This document shows, piece by piece, positions 19,990-33,403 of a stretch of 45,298 bases of DNA; the stretch's first letter is position 1; every line of letters begins with the position of its first letter. The notes under the pieces were generated by a model that searched no databases, had not been told where the DNA came from, and was given only the letters and a program-made list of their open reading frames with translations. The stretch is from Haplomitrium mnioides (Eukaryota; Marchantiophyta; Haplomitriopsida; Calobryales), in NCBI GenBank assembly GCA_049999725.1, contig JBNGIS010020402.1, positions 1-45,298 on the forward strand, in the 5' to 3' direction. The position numbers and the translations under genes are program-made.

Positions 19990-21110
19990 GTAGTTTTTTG
20001 TCCAATCAATATATCTTTAGCTGCTCAACTATTGTGAATAGTGCATTACTCTCTTCCTCCATTGATTTATGACATCATTAACTTGGCCAAATTTGTGAAC
20101 AAAGTCTACAACTATTGTACAATCAACACATGGTGGAAAGGTTGTCACTCTAGGGCTACCTTTCTTTCTACAAGAGTTGTGCTAAAGGAAAGCTCACCAA
20201 AGTCAAGATTTTTGGAGGTGGAAACAATCTCGAGGTTACCATGCATCTCTAATTGATTCATATTGCTATTTGTAAACCCATGAAAGCATTGTCTCTTGGT
20301 AGAGATCTTTATTTTTGCACCTATTTTTATGACTACACCAACAAGTCTTTTGTCTACAGCTTTCATCATAAATCTGGGCTTCATGAAAAATTTCATGATA
20401 TGAAAGTCATGTATGAGAATAAACTAGACAAAATATCCAAATTTTGCGCTCATATGAAGGAGAGTATACCATAAAGTTTTTTGAATCCTATCTAGTGCAA
20501 CATGAAACAACTCATCAAATTATATCAAGAAACATATCTCAACAAAATGGTACAGCAAAACACCTCAACGATACTTTACAAGAGAAGGCGTGATGCACAG
20601 TTCTCCATGCTAACCTTTCGAATTATTTCTGGGAAAAAAACAGTAGTCACTGCTAACTTCTTGCGCAACATGTGCCCCTCTCAATCATTTCACAATAAGA
20701 CACCTATAGAACTATGGTCTAGGCAAAAGCCCTTCATTTGGTATCTTCAAGTATTTGGTTGTATAACATACGCTCATATCCCAAAAACCGCTAGAGGAAA
20801 GATGGAACCTATTGAGGAGCAATGTATATTCATTGGATATTATGTTGGTTTATGTTCATACATGTTGTACAATCCCAAGACTAAATGAGTTATTTACATC
20901 AAGGTTGCTACATTTGATAAAAATACCACATTTCCATCTATTGCTTTACTTCCCAATACAGACATATCTTCCTTGTCTATATTTCCTTTCTCTACTCCAA
21001 CACATTTTTTTCCCTCTCACAATGCATCTCTTACCATCACCACATAATCACCACCTCTATCTTTACCCCTCTCCCATCATTGCTATTCAAAAGTCCCTCT
21101 GTCACAGTTA
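19990..21110 (+). pseudogene. Copia pre-integrase and integrase remnant
   Basis: Plus-strand pieces in shifting frames: a KSCAKGKLTKVKI-like zinc region near 20,170, the integrase core start (LGRDLYFCTYFYDYTNKSFV) at about 20,290-20,360, and HHKSGLHEKFHDMKVM. Then come SQQNGTAKHLNDTL near 20,540-20,580, where Lys replaces the catalytic Glu, and ELWSRQKPFIWYLQVFGC with CIFIGY at 20,700-20,845. The following proline/serine-rich stretch fits the copia linker. It is a separate element from the copia at 11-15 kb, on the opposite strand. Confidence 0.8.
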
Positions 21111-21325
21111 GACCTTCAAAAAAACCTTCAAAATGTCCCACCCTCCCTTGCTGCCTCTTAGAAGAGATAGTCAAATCTCTATTCCTAGGTTTGTTTTGTT
21201 GACAACTTTCAAACGAACAAACAAAACCATGAACATCTTGAGCCAAGTTAGGCCATCATCAAGTGTACTAAAGCAACTCTGTAGTTTTATCTACTCCAAA
21301 ATGCCTTGATATGAGAATGTCATGT
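21111..21325 (-). pseudogene. Old Ty3/gypsy integrase fragment, left part
   Basis: Minus-strand sequence with WPNLAQDVHGFVCSFESCQQ, the zinc-binding HHCC region and following linker of gypsy integrases. At 21,325 it is cut by the LTR element. The reading frame resumes at 35,900 on the far side once one copy of the GCTTC duplication is removed, so the two parts were one gene. Confidence 0.85.
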
Positions 21326-21330
21326 GCTTC
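21326..21330. repeat. TSD GCTTC, left copy
   Basis: GCTTC precedes the LTR end here and recurs at 35,895-35,899 after the other end. Confidence 0.85.
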
Positions 21331-24300
21331 TATCGCTCCCTTGTTCCGGGCCTAAACCTTCTTAGTCACCTCTTTGGAGGCAGGGGAGAACATGTTATGG
21401 GCTTTCAGGTTCTTTTCTGAGATGGCCCCTTACTAGTTAACGTTTTCATACCTTAAGGGCTTTCCCCTTCCTTACAGGCCTTATGTGCACCACTCACTCT
21501 TCTTTAGTTTACACTCAAGTCAGACATTCAGTACCCTCATGTCAACATCCATCACCCCCTAGCTGGTTTGTGTGTAATTCCTGCACTTTATTCCAAGGGC
21601 CTAATAACTCAGACCTTGCCACCTTATTTGTGCTTGGGGCAAATTGGGTGCTGGTGACCTGCACCACTGAACAATACAACAAGGCTGGACTCCCCCTCTC
21701 AGGGTTGTCACAGAGCTGAAACAGATTATCCTAACTATCCTAATGCACTACTTCCTACTCTATGCAACAACATCAGAACAGAGAGCATTTACCCCCATGA
21801 TACTAGAACTGTGTTGAGGGATTGGATTCCCCCTTCAAGGTTGTTCCCAGGGTCTGCTCAACTATGCTGAGATCTCCTAATCTAATAAGTCACTAGGACA
21901 CAATGCAAAAAGAAAATCTGACTACACAGATATAGACAAACAATTTATACACTATGTGCAAGAGAAAACAGAGTCCTTGAAGGCCCTTTGGATTTCCACC
22001 ACTGATACTTCCCTTATGAGTCCTGCTGCCTTACAACCTGCAGCCCAGCAACTCACACACCCTCCTCTCCAGATAGTTTTTTAACTTCCATCGCGAGAAG
22101 CCCTGGTTTTACTTCCTCAAGCTAGGAAGAGAGTTTCTTTGACTTCCACCTCTGGAAGACAGCTTTCCCAACTGCAGGTAGCTCACTCCACCCCCGAGCC
22201 TTGACAGGTCTTACTACGCAGTGCACCAGCACTAACGCAGCCTCCCTCCCCCTCTCAACTCCACTTAGGAATTACAATAGAGTGTACTCTGAACACTCTG
22301 GGCTGATAGTTATGCACAAAGAATGGCAGAGACAACCCCAAGCTCCTCACTTTGCGGCCTCTCCCGAAGTTATAACTTGGACTCCCACTCCAGCCGCCCC
22401 TCGTTGCGATTTCCTTGTCCTCAGATCGTGATGCTCCTACATAGAGAATGTAGAGACAACTCCAGGTCCTCCCCTGGTGTCCTCTCCCGAAGTCTTAGCC
22501 GGTCAGAATTCCTTTGAGACCCCGTAGCAGCCCCCCTCCGCTCTGGTCCACCGGCAAGGATGAGGTCACCTGGATCGCCCGAGCATCCAGAGCTCCTCAC
22601 TCTACAATCCTCGGCGCCCATTCAGTCCTCCTCAGAATCCCCTTGACCCCTTGGAGCTAGTACCCTTGCTTCATGTGGTCTTCTCACTGAATTCTCACTC
22701 CAACCCCCTCTCGTTGTAACTCTCCTTCGCATGCAGTCGCCTCGCGCCCTAAGATTGCCTGTGCATCAACCCGAAAGAATTCGCAGGTCGTCGATGTATA
22801 CCCCCTTGCGAGCGCTGAACTCGTGAGCCTGATCCCAGAAAAGGTTGTTAATCTCGTTGGCTCCCTGAAGCTGGGAGGTGACAACGCGTGGCGCTTCGCT
22901 AGTTAATCCCATTACAACCGACAAGGAGAGCGCGTCGCGTGTCCCGTGATGATGAAAGTACAACGGTAACATCATCGGGGAGTCTGAGGAATCTTGCGGT
23001 TGAGATTCTGTAGATTCCCATGGCTAAGTCCGAAGGGTTCTTCGGAACAGAGTTCCGAAGCGCCCCGCAGAACCTAGTCCACAGAATCTCCAAATACTCC
23101 CTCGCAGATCCCAAGTCACCCTCTTCGCGCTACGTCACCCGCTGCACCGCCGTTCGACGCCGCCCCGCAAGGGGGTAGGCTGACCGTCGCGCGGGCTCTC
23201 CCTTCCGTGGTTGACCTGCTCTTTGCCCGAGGTCCGATGAGCCCTTCTCCTGATGCCATGTGTCTCGTAAGCTGCTGCGGGGTCCCAGGAGTTGCCATGT
23301 CCTTTGAAGGGCGTCGTCCAACGCCGCCCCGCAAAGGGGTAGGCGGATCGTCGCCTGATCTCCTTCTGAGGTTGACCCACAGAACCCCCTCATTGGTCCA
23401 CGTTATCCGAGGCCCTTCGCGGACTCCCCTGTGCTTGCTGAGTAAGAACTTGTGTTGATTGTTGCTGTTTCGTCCTTCCTTCGAGATAAGAACTATGCGC
23501 GCGCCTTAGGCTTCTTTCGTTATCTTTTTCGAAGGCTCGATATAGGAGCTACAAGGACCTTCATCCCTCTGTCGAACTTTCAGATGCTACGGTTGGACCC
23601 TGTTGAACTTTCGCCCTTGGTCATGCCGAAACTGCATTGAATCACCCTTTCAGCGCCTGCTTGTTCCTCCGTCGGTTGGACCTGCGTAAAATCCCCTTTC
23701 CGGCTCAGCCTTCTTCCCGTTGGGCGGTTGGTGATGGATCACCCTTTTGGCTTCATGGGAACTCCCCTTCTCGGATCTTTGATAGATCACCCTTCCGGCA
23801 CCCTTATGTTTTCCTTCGGCCAGACCCGCAATAAGTCGCTATTTTGAGCCCTCTTCCTTGCTCCTCGGTTGGTTTCCTCGCGGATCCCTCTTTACCGGGC
23901 TCCCCGTGTCGTAAGACGGATCGGACCCCCGCTAAGTGGGATCCCCACTTAGGAAGGCGTATTTCCACAGGTTCTCGGGCCTCTTGATGCCGCCACGTCA
24001 TCTGTGGAATCCCGTGAAGTGCTCCAGAGACGCCACGTTTACGTGGAACCTCGTGGGGCCTTCCGGGGACTCCACACTTCCGTTGGGGTTCACGGACTCG
24101 AATGGAAGAGTTTGATCGGTCCTTGCAGAGCGCACTCTTGCTTGCGGGATTGAGGCATCCCTCTTCCCTGGCCTTGCTCGCCCTTGTGACGATCTCACCT
24201 ACTCATTTTCCTCCTTGACCCTTGCTTCCCGATTTGTGGCCGCTGTAGGACCCCCACGATCTGCCTTTCTTCGGAGTGCCTTCGGATTTCGTCTGTGGAT

Positions 24301-24639
24301 CCGTTCTTCTTCCTCCTGCGATCGCTTCGCCATAGGCGGCCGATCTCTTCCTTATCTCCAAGCTTTGATTCCTGTATTCCCTTCTCACACACGGGCTCTC
24401 ATTGGCCTGCTTTGAATTTCGAAAGGTGGCCTCTCCTCTGGCTGGCGATCCTGGTTCCTTCCTCCTCTCTTCCGCCATGATCTTGTTTCCCTCCCAGGAC
24501 TCATGCGCCCTGCTCTTAGTAGCTATTTGAGGGTACTTCATGGCTCTTGAGAGGCCCTCACACTTTCCAAGGCTGATTGTGTCGCGGATGCTTCTGATTT
24601 TGTGAATTTTGCTTGAGTGCTCCAAAGCACCGGTTGACA
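21331..24639 (-). repeat. 3' LTR of the gag-protease element
   Basis: About 3.3 kb, collinear with 27,609-29,463 plus 34,443-35,894. It is AT-moderate at its left end and GC-rich from about 22.4 kb on. Many short ORFs across 22.2-24.6 kb appear in both LTR copies only as repeat shadows. Confidence 0.9.
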
Positions 24640-24660
24640 TAGCTCCCCCTTCAAGTGTGA
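24640..24660 (-). promoter_or_regulatory. Polypurine tract
   Basis: On the minus strand TTGAAGGGGGAGCTA directly abuts the LTR start TGTCAACC. It would prime plus-strand DNA synthesis. Confidence 0.8.
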
Positions 24661-24818
24661 CGCGTCTCCGCGAACACACTTCTTCTCCCTCAATTTTTTG
24701 GGTGCCTCTACTGCTAGTTGCTGGCTTGACTCTGTATCTACTGCAAAACAACCCCACGAAACACCCCCCACCCCCCCCCCAAAAAAAACACACACACACT
24801 CACACACACACAAACAAC
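24661..24818. other. Low-complexity end of the internal region
   Basis: Between the protease frame and the polypurine tract. It includes a C-run, an A-run and a (CA)n tract at about 24,765-24,812. Confidence 0.7.
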
Positions 24819-25823
24819 TTACATGCGGTTGCTGAGCGCCCTTGATGAGGTCACAGTTGGGCCCTTGTTTTTCTCTTGATCCTCATGCCTCTTCCATTTG
24901 TCAAAGTGCCCTTTGGTGCCCCCAGCCTTGGCCCCATCTGCCGCTGATTCCCTCCTCTGGTGCTCTGGTCCGTCGTAGATGGATAATTCGCTTTGGTGGA
25001 TAGACACCACACCCTCCTCCAACAGATCCTCCTTTGTTGCTTCACTCACCAATTGTACCCAGTAGTGGTACTCCAAGTCCTCTTCTTCCTTGGACCACTC
25101 ATTATCGTACTCTGCCTTGGGTTGCGTTTCCCCCAAGTGAGGAACTGGACCATAGTGCACTGTCATTTTGTCGGGGCCAAACACCAATGTGGAGTTCCCT
25201 CAGTTGTGCATTACTCTGGCCCCATACAGCCACGGCCTTCCTATCAACACTGGGTAAGGAGAAGCTCTAGCGGGTCGCATTACCAGATAATTCAATTTGA
25301 ACTCTTTTCCGCCTATGAAGGTTGGAATTTGAAGAAGAGAGCCTAGTGGCTTTACTCGTGACCCATCCGCCAGCTGCATGATCCTGGCTGTAGGTTGGAA
25401 TTCCGTGAATCCCAGCTTGTGCGCTGTCTTCTCCACTATAATGTTGACTCCTGCCCCTCCATCTACGGGCACTAAAGACAGTGTGCACCCCCCGATCTGG
25501 ATGTCGATCTCCGGGGCTCCCTTGTCTTTACAAATTAGTTGCAGATCTGCTGGAGCTCCCACCTTGGGCAGCCTCCTTCTCCTCTTCGCACCCATCAACA
25601 ATTGATGGAGTTGTCTCCAATCCAAAGGGCTATCCTTGATTAGTTGTCCCACTGTGGCAGTGACAGGGCAATTTTGTATGTCCACTTGAATGCTGTAGGG
25701 GTTGGGCTTCGCCCCCTCTTCCGCAACTGCAACCTTCTCCTGGGATCCCCTTTGCTGCTTCTGAACCTCCTTGAGGGTCTCTTCGGCAGCCCGCTCCTCT
25801 TCGAGAGCCTCCAAAGCCGCCAA
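24819..25823 (-). pseudogene. Retropepsin-like protease region
   Basis: An aspartic protease domain lies at 25,200-25,823 with LVPVDGGAGVNII as the active-site loop (Asp-Gly-Gly, usual in plant gypsy proteases) and the second conserved stretch YPVLIGRPWL. A TGA at about 25,197-25,199 (likely from TGG) ends the frame, but the same frame continues to 24,819 as an acidic tail (VFGPDKMTVHYGPVPHLGE). Upstream is a coiled, Glu-rich segment. Reverse transcriptase, expected next in an autonomous element, is missing. Confidence 0.8.
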
Positions 25824-25949
25824 TTGCTTTTCTACCTTGTCCTACTGCTCGAGGTAGAACCATTTTTGATTATCCCTCCGATAATCCGAATCAATTTGAG
25901 GCAAGGCCGTCTAAGCCACTTTCTTCTCAGCCCTACGCTCGGACTTCCT

Positions 25950-27585
25950 CTAGTTTTTCCCTTTGGCCGTCGCCCCTGCCCGGGTCACCACCCGGAAACA
26001 ATCATCGGAAGTTGGAGTCTCCCAACCTGGCAATTCAGCTTCCTCCTCCATCTCTAATGAGATCAGATTGACAATTGAGGGGGGAGGAGGATTCGCGCTG
26101 GGCCCTGAAGGAACATTGGGTCTTTGATTCGGACAATTCACCGCCACATGCCCCTCCGTTTTGCATTGGACGCACAAGGGAGGTGGTTGGCCATAACCGC
26201 TCTTCCGTTGCTCCGGACAGCTTGATGAAGTGTGGCCAGGTTGGCCACAATTCCAATAGACCATGATTGTGGTCCTGAGTGGCCGTAGGGCAATCCACTG
26301 ATTTACCGGTCTTGCATTCCCTCCTGTATGCCTGCTCAGAATTGTTCGAGGTCCCCTATTGATCTGATATACTGCATCTGGGGCCTCCTCCAAGACATAC
26401 TCCACTTCCTCCCTAATGTACTCTGGCGCTTCTTCCCTCATATAGTGCACAACATTTGTGTCGTTTGGACATTCCTAGGAGGAATGCCCGTGCTGCTTGC
26501 ACTTGACGCACCAGACACCAACTCTTCTGGTTGGCAGTGGCCTGCCCTCCAGCTTAATTCCTGCCAAGAGTATGTTCATCGCCTCCATCTTGGCGCTTAG
26601 CTCCTCCATTCAATCCCTCCCTCTTGGCTTCCTGCTCGCCTCGGGTTTGGGTTCAGCTTTCTTGTACCTCCCATTCCTGGCGCCCTTGCGATGACTACTC
26701 TCCTTTGCCTGCTTCTTCTTCTTCAGGTCCTTCTTCTTCTTTTTCTTTCTGGATGACCGACCCTCCTCTGAGCTGCTGCTACTTGACTCATTCTCGCTTT
26801 CCGATGAGGACTCGAAACTCTGATCCGTCTCCTCGTCACTGTCCGAAGCATCGTCAGAGTCATATCTGGCCCGTGCCTTTCTACGAGAACTGGTGGTAGC
26901 AGCCTTCACATGGGATCTGGCTGCATTGATTGCATCCTCAAGAGTCTGTGGATCCATTTGGCGCATCCAGATCCCAATTCCTCTGGAGAGCGCTGCCAGG
27001 AACCACGTTGTGAGCATTCCATTAGTGGGTAGAGGGTTTAGCTTCCTCGCCACCTTCTTGAAACGTTGGAGGAACCTTCTCACAGACTCCTTCTTATTCA
27101 TCTTGAGCTGACTCATCTTGATCAACGCCTCAGTTTCTTCCCCAATCCCACGGAACTCAGCTGTGAAGGGCGCTTTGAATGCATGCCAGTCCCTCTTGAC
27201 ATTGTATAGTAGGTCTTTGTACTAGGGCTGGGTCTCTCCCTTTAGCACTGCTGGCAAGATTCCAATCTTGACATGGGCTTCTCCATTTGATGTTGCAGTG
27301 TTCTCAAGGTCATCCAGCCATGCATCTGGGTCATCTTTCGGGCTTCCCTTGAAGGACTTGTATTTGAATCTTCCTCGAAGCTCAGAAGGTGGTACAGGGT
27401 TGGCCATCCCTCCACTGCCACTTCCACCCATAAATCTCTTCTTTCCACCACTCTTCCTTAATAGGCTCAACCCTCAGTTGCTCTGTTTCTCAAGAGTGGC
27501 TTTCTCACCAACTGACTTGAGTCTCTTGTGCACAAAGTGGTCTTTCTGGTTCAGGTTGGTCTCAAGTTTTTCAAACCTTTGGCCC
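25950..27585 (-). pseudogene. Gag with three zinc knuckles
   Basis: The open sequence starts just after the primer site, with a coiled start (KLETNLNQKDHFVHKRL). The capsid-like retrotransposon gag domain follows (SFKGSPKDDPDAWLDDLE near 27,320; VRRFLQRFKKVARKLNPLP near 27,050), then a Ser/Glu and Lys-rich linker at 26,640-26,860. Three zinc knuckles end it: C-x2-C-x4-H-x4-C near 26,480-26,520, a second at about 26,225-26,265 lacking its first Cys (Tyr-Trp-Asn-Cys), and CVQCKTEGHVAVNC near 26,150. In-frame stops, for example at about 27,219-27,221 and 26,475, break it. Confidence 0.8.
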
Positions 27586-27599
27586 TCCTTCTAGCGCCA
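27583..27599 (-). promoter_or_regulatory. Primer-binding site
   Basis: TGGCGCTAGAAGGAGGG on the minus strand, nine bases inside the 5' LTR. It begins with TGG, complementary to a tRNA CCA end; I have not assigned the tRNA. Confidence 0.75.
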
Positions 27600-29458
27600 A
27601 AAATTCATGTCGCTCCCCTGTTCCAGGCCTTAACCTTCTCAGTCACCTCTTTGGAGGCAGGGGAGGATAGGTTACGGGCTTTTAGGCTCTTTTCTGAGAT
27701 GGCCCCTTACCAGTAATCGTTTTCATACCTTAAAGGCTTTCCCCTTCCTTACATGCCTTATGTGCACCACTCACTCTTCTTTAGTTTACACTCAAGTCAG
27801 ACATTCAATACCCTCATGTCCACATCCATCACCCCCCAGCTAGTTTGTGTATAATTCTTGCATTTTATTCTAAGGGCTCAATAACTCAGACCCTGCCACC
27901 TTATTTGTGCTTGGGGTAGATTGGGTGTTGGTGACCTGCACCACTGAACAATACAACAAGGCTGGACTCCCCCTCTCAGGGTTGTTACAGAGCTGAAACA
28001 GATTATCCTAACTATTCTAATGCACTACTTCCTACTCTATGCAGCAACATCAGAACAAAGAGCATTTACCCCTAAGATACCAGAGCTGTGTTGAGGGATT
28101 GGACTCCCCCTCCAAGGCTGTTCCCAGGGTCTGCTCAACTATGCTGAGATCTCCTAATCTAATAAGTCACTAGGATACAATGCAGAAAGGAAATCCAACT
28201 ACACAGATATAGACAAACGATTTATACACTATGTGCAAGAGAAAACAGAGTCCTTGAAGGCCCTCTGGATTTCCACCACTGATACTTCCCTTATGAGTCC
28301 TGCTGCCTTACAACCTGCAGCCCAGCAACCCACACACCCTCCTCTCCAAATAGTTTTTTAACTTCCATCGCGAGAAGCTCTAGTTTTACTTCCTCAGGCT
28401 AGGAAGAGAGTTTCTTTGACTTCCACCTCTGGAAGACAGCTTTCCCAGCTGCAGGTAGCTCACTCCACCCTCGAGCCTCGAAAGGTCTTACTATGCACTG
28501 CACCGGCACTAACGCAGCCCCCCCCCCCCCCCCCCCTCTCAACTCCACTTAGGAATTACACTAGAGTGTACTCCGAACACTCTAGGCTGATAGTTACGCA
28601 CAATGAATGGTAGAGACAACCCCAAGCTCCTCACTTTGCAGCCTCTCCCGAAGTTATAACTTGGACTCCCACTCCAGCCACCCCTCGTTGCGATTTCCTT
28701 GTCCTCAAATCATGATGCTCCTACACAGAGAATGCAGAGACTACCCCAGGTCCTCCCCTGGTGTCCTCTCCCGAAGTCTTAGCTAGCCAGAATTCCTTTG
28801 AGACCCCGTAGCAATCCCCCCTCTACTCTAGTCCACCGGCAAGGATGAGGTCACCTGGATCGCCCAAGCATCCAGAGCTCCTCAATCTGCAATCCTCGGC
28901 GCCCATTCAGTCCTCCTCTGAATCCCCCTGGCCCCCTAGAGCTAGTACCTCTGCTTCACGTGATCTTCTCACTGAATTCTCACTCCAGCTTCCCCTCGTT
29001 GTAAATCCCCTTTGCGTGCAGTCGCCTTGCGCCCTGAGATTGCTTGTACATCAACCCAAAAGAATTCGCAGGTTGTCGATGTATACCCCCTATTGAGCGT
29101 TGAACTCGCGAGCCCGATCCCAAGAAAGGTCGTTAATCCCGTTGGCTCACTAGAGCTGGGAGGTGACGACCCATGGCGCTTCGTCAATTAATCCTGTTAC
29201 AACAGACAAGGAGAGCGCGCCGCGTGTCCTGTGATGATGAAAGTACAACTGTAACATCAACGGGGAGTTTGAAGAATCTTGCGGCTGAGATTCTGTAGAT
29301 TCCCGCGGCTAAGTCCGAAGGGTTCTTTAGAACAGAGTTTCGAAGTGCCCCGCGGAACGCAGTCCACAGAATCTCCAAATATTCCCTCGCAGATCCCAAG
29401 TCACCCTCCTTGCACCACGTTACCCGCTGCATCGCCGTCCAACGCTGCCCCGCAAGGA

Positions 29459-29463
29459 GGTAG
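29459..29463. repeat. TSD GGTAG, left copy
   Basis: GGTAG here and at 34,438-34,442; the uninterrupted LTR at about 23,174-23,179 has a single GGTAG. Confidence 0.9.
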
Positions 29464-32400
29464 TGTAGGAGCATAGTTCCTGACAAAAGGTCAGAAACAG
29501 CTTGAAGGAGGTCTCTTCTGAGCAGTGGAGTGAGAGGGAAGTAGTGAAGCTTCAGTTTTGTGTATAATGAGTGTAAAGTGTAAAAATATGTAAATAAGTA
29601 TTGGTGAGGAAATTTTGGGATGTAGTTGGAAAGGAGAGAAGGCTAGGTGACGAGGAAGTTGATTTCTTTTTCAGGGAAGAAGAAGAAAAAGGAAAAATAT
29701 ATTTTTGTTGTAAAACTAATCTAGGAGCTGAGGGCCAGCCAGCCCCTATCAAGCTACATGTGTGTTGATGGACAGCTTGCCCAGGAGCCAGTTGAAGTGC
29801 ATTGGAGGACAAGTTGCCCTGTTGTGCCCTGAACTAGATCCGTCCAGGGGCAGGAGAATAAGCGGTGGCCTTACACCCCTGTGGCGCTGCCTCTCGAAGG
29901 AAGGTTAGAGTCAAATGTTTATATAGTGTTTCTAGTTTATTGGAGAAAACTTATGGGATAAAGGGCAGGTCTCTACTGCGACCACCCAGGAAGAAGTTGT
30001 GAAACGCGATGAAGAAGCGATCGACTGTGGTGTTGGAGGAATTGGTGTGAAGAAAATCTAGGTGAAGAATTAATGTGGAGTTCGCGAGGAAGAAATGTGG
30101 TGGATCGATCTGTAAGAAGGCTCCTCCTTTGTGATCTGTCGGATTGAGAAGATCGAATTGAAGGAAAGAATTTCTTCTCTGCGAGGCGGTGTTGAATTGC
30201 TTGGTGCGTCGATAAAGTGTGAATGATTCGAATAACAATACGATCATGTTGTGCGCTCGAAGAGGATGCTACAAAGTGAAGGCTGCAGACTGCGCTGAAA
30301 GCCTTGCGGAATACAAAAGATGAGAAGGAAGAAAGCGATCAGCCTGTGCGATAATGAAATTTGCGATGAAGGAGCGATGACTTGGCCATGGTATCTGCGC
30401 GTGGAAATAAATTAGAAAGATTGAAGAGAGGGATTCGATTGTGAAGAATCTGAAGAATCCGAACAATCTGAAGAGTCCATTGTCCGCGAGGAGCCCGATT
30501 CAAAAAATGTAGCGGAATTAAACCTTCCTAAGTAGGGAGCCCACCTAGGTTGGTTCCGATCAGCCTTCCTAAGTGGGGAGGACTGGTTAAACTGGATCCG
30601 AAGCGGGGAAGGATTAGCGGCCAAAATGGTGATATGTAGATGATTCAGACTGAAGAAAAGGATGATCTTGAAAGTTTGAACTGGTCCTGCGGATAATCTG
30701 AAAAGTTTGAAATGGATTTATGGGAGTTATTGTTCTTACATCGAATTTTTCTACGAGTGACTAAGGGGAGTAATAACGGAATGAGCGAAAGGATGACCTA
30801 TCATCGATCCGGACTGAAGGGAAGTAAGTGTGAAAGTTTGAATTGGACGGAGTGAAAGTTCGAATTTGGCCAGAGATTGAAAGTTTGAAAAGGGTACGGA
30901 TTCGAGAGACGAAAGTTCGACCAGATGGTTCTGAAAATTCGAGGATTTGTTCCTTACCGAGAACACGAATGAGAGCATGTCACGGCTGAGCTATTGATCG
31001 AACATAAACGAGGGAATTTGTCAAAGGCTGGTGATGGGATTGAAAAGAGCACGTCGCGTGGCTGAGAATCAAATGAAGAGAACGAAGTGTTGAAGGAAAA
31101 ATTTGAATTCAAGAGGAAGTTCTTCGTGTTGGTGGGCAATCGAACAACAAGAAGCAATCAAAATGCCGCGGCGGGAGGAGCAATCGGACAGGTGAAGGCT
31201 CGCTGCACTGGAACAATCTAATGCAGGGGGAGAACTTGTCGTTGTGCTGGAGAATTGAGCAGAACAGAGGAGCTCTACGCATTGGTGAAGCAATCGAAAG
31301 AAGATGCAATGTGCTGAAGAATCAGATGCAGGTAGGCATCGCGCTGAAGGAGGAGAACAAGGAAAGGTCGAGCAATCAAATGAAAGCTCTTTGTGCTGAT
31401 GGGAAAATAAGCAATCGAACAACAGGGCTAAATCGTGGAAGATCAAAACTAAACGAAAAAGAGTGGAAAATATAATAGCAAGAATTAAGCAAGGAAAGAT
31501 CGTCGAATGAAGGACTATCCAGAAGGAGATCGCTGCTCTAGGGGAAGAAAATCGAACAGCAATGGGGAATCATTATGTTGCTCCGCTGGTAAAAATTGAA
31601 CAAAAGAAAAGAACGAACAGACCTATCGCGATCTGTCGATGAAGGAGGAAAATTGATGAAACTCAAAAACTTAAAAAGAGAAGAATGAAAAGGATGTTTT
31701 GCGAGGGTCCGTGGTCTGAGGGGAGTCCGTGGTCCGTGAAGGGTCTGTGAGTCCAAAGAAGGCTTCGGAACTCCGCCTTCCGATGTGGGGAACCCCAGTT
31801 AAGGGGGTTTCAATTTGCTTTACGAAGTGGGAGACCCCAGTTAAGAGGGTTTCCGTTAAGTGTCCGAAGTGGGGATCCGAAGTGGAATCCCCTGTTAATA
31901 GGGTTCCGAGTGGGGATCTGAAGTGGGGGGACCGGTTAAGAAGGTTGCTTTCCGAGGGGTTCGACGGGCTCGAAGTTGGTGAAATAGCGATGGAGCGAAG
32001 CGGTAATATCTGAAATGGCAACTTATCGGTGTTTTGTGCGGCAAAGGAAAGGTGAGCGAGGAGAGGAGTTAAATGACAAATCGGTGATTTATTGTGGTTT
32101 CAATAAGGGCGGGAACTGAAACGGTCGGAATGATCGAAACGCCTCTTGTGTAACTGAAGGGTTGAAAATTAGTATAAGAACTAATGCGAGTAGTTAGTTC
32201 TTATTGTGAGCGAAATGCATGTAGACTAGTTAAACGAGTTGATTTAGTTTAAGAACCACCTGTGAGTGGTTAGTTCTTATTAGGAGCCTAGGGAGAAAAA
32301 GTTGGTCTCTCAAGGCCGATGTAAAATATGTAAAGTCTTGATTGATCCGTTAGTTTTAGGAGAATAAGGCAGAGGGTGTAAACCTGATGGCTAGCCCTTG

Positions 32401-33394
32401 TTCTGTGGTTAGTCTCATTGTACATGTGTGCTTCAAGAAATATACAGAGAATTCTTGTCTGTGAGGTCCCCTACTCAAGTTGTTTATTGCAGATTCATGA
32501 GGAGCAGTTTTGAGGAAGGAACAATGATTTGGAGTTAGAGTTGGTTGGTGAATGTTCTGCAGGTTTTTAGTCGAAGAAAGCAGTTAGGTAGCATTAGAGG
32601 AGTGCATGTCAGGAGTTGCCTGAGTGTGTCCTGGTGGTGGGCCTGGGTTCTGAGTTCTAGATTGTGGTCTGTGGGAGGTTTAGTGACAAAATCAATTCTG
32701 CTTTGAATTCTGTTTTGTTCTATATGTGTTAATTCTTAAAGAGAGAACCTTCTGTGGTCAATCAGTCAGTGGATACTGGTTGGTGGGTTGCAGTAGAGCA
32801 AGGAGTGTTCAGTATTGTGTGTGCCTATGGAATATGTGGTCATTTCAACAAGCAAACAGAGTGATTGGTGGTTGGAGGAACAGCGAGTGGATGTGAGATC
32901 AGGAGGGTCGTGCAACAGCTGAGTTCTCAACATCAAGCTCTGGGGTACATTGGGTTGGAGTGGCCTGAGTATCCAGTTTAAGGGAAGTCAAGTGGTGTAA
33001 TGTAGGTGGGCACTGGAGTGTTGGTCTGAGATATCCTTGCAAGTTGGGTAACTGGTTGCGTGTGAACATCTCCACGTCAGCTCAAGTTTAAATTCAGCAT
33101 ATACATCAGCTTTCTTGTCCTAGAAGTGTCAGTCATACAGTTTGAGTAACTCTTTGCTGTTGTTCTGTGTTAGTGAGTAGTAGAAGTATTTGTGGGTTTT
33201 TGTGGAGTAAAGGTTGTCAGGCCTAGAGTGGAGAGCGGTCCATCTCTAAACTGATAGAGTGCAGTTTCAGAACTCTCTAAAGAATCTGGAAAGTCGGTAA
33301 AAGTGTGTCAAGAGCGGATTTCTATATAGATCTTGCGTGGTTCGATCCTTGGTTGTTCTTTTCGGGGTTGGAGTGCTACTGTTGTGCTACGACA
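29464..33394 (+). repeat. 5' LTR of the nested element
   Basis: Runs from TGTAGGAGCATAG to CTACGACA. Length is inferred from the primer site, since no full second LTR exists. It contains several short motifs repeated as CCGAAGTGGGGA and GTTAAG(A/G)GGGTT near 31,775-31,940. Scattered ORFs across both strands look fortuitous. Confidence 0.7.
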
Positions 33395-33403
33395 TTGATT
33401 TCC

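Noticed and set aside
22200-24400. Many ORFs of 60-200 codons on both strands in a GC-rich tract
   Set aside because: The whole tract is LTR sequence repeated at 28.4-29.5 and 34.4-35.7 kb, the frames are not conserved between copies, and no domain is recognisable.
24765-24812. Telomere-like or CRISPR-like repeat
   Set aside because: It is only a C-run, an A-run and a CA microsatellite, without spacers or telomere units.
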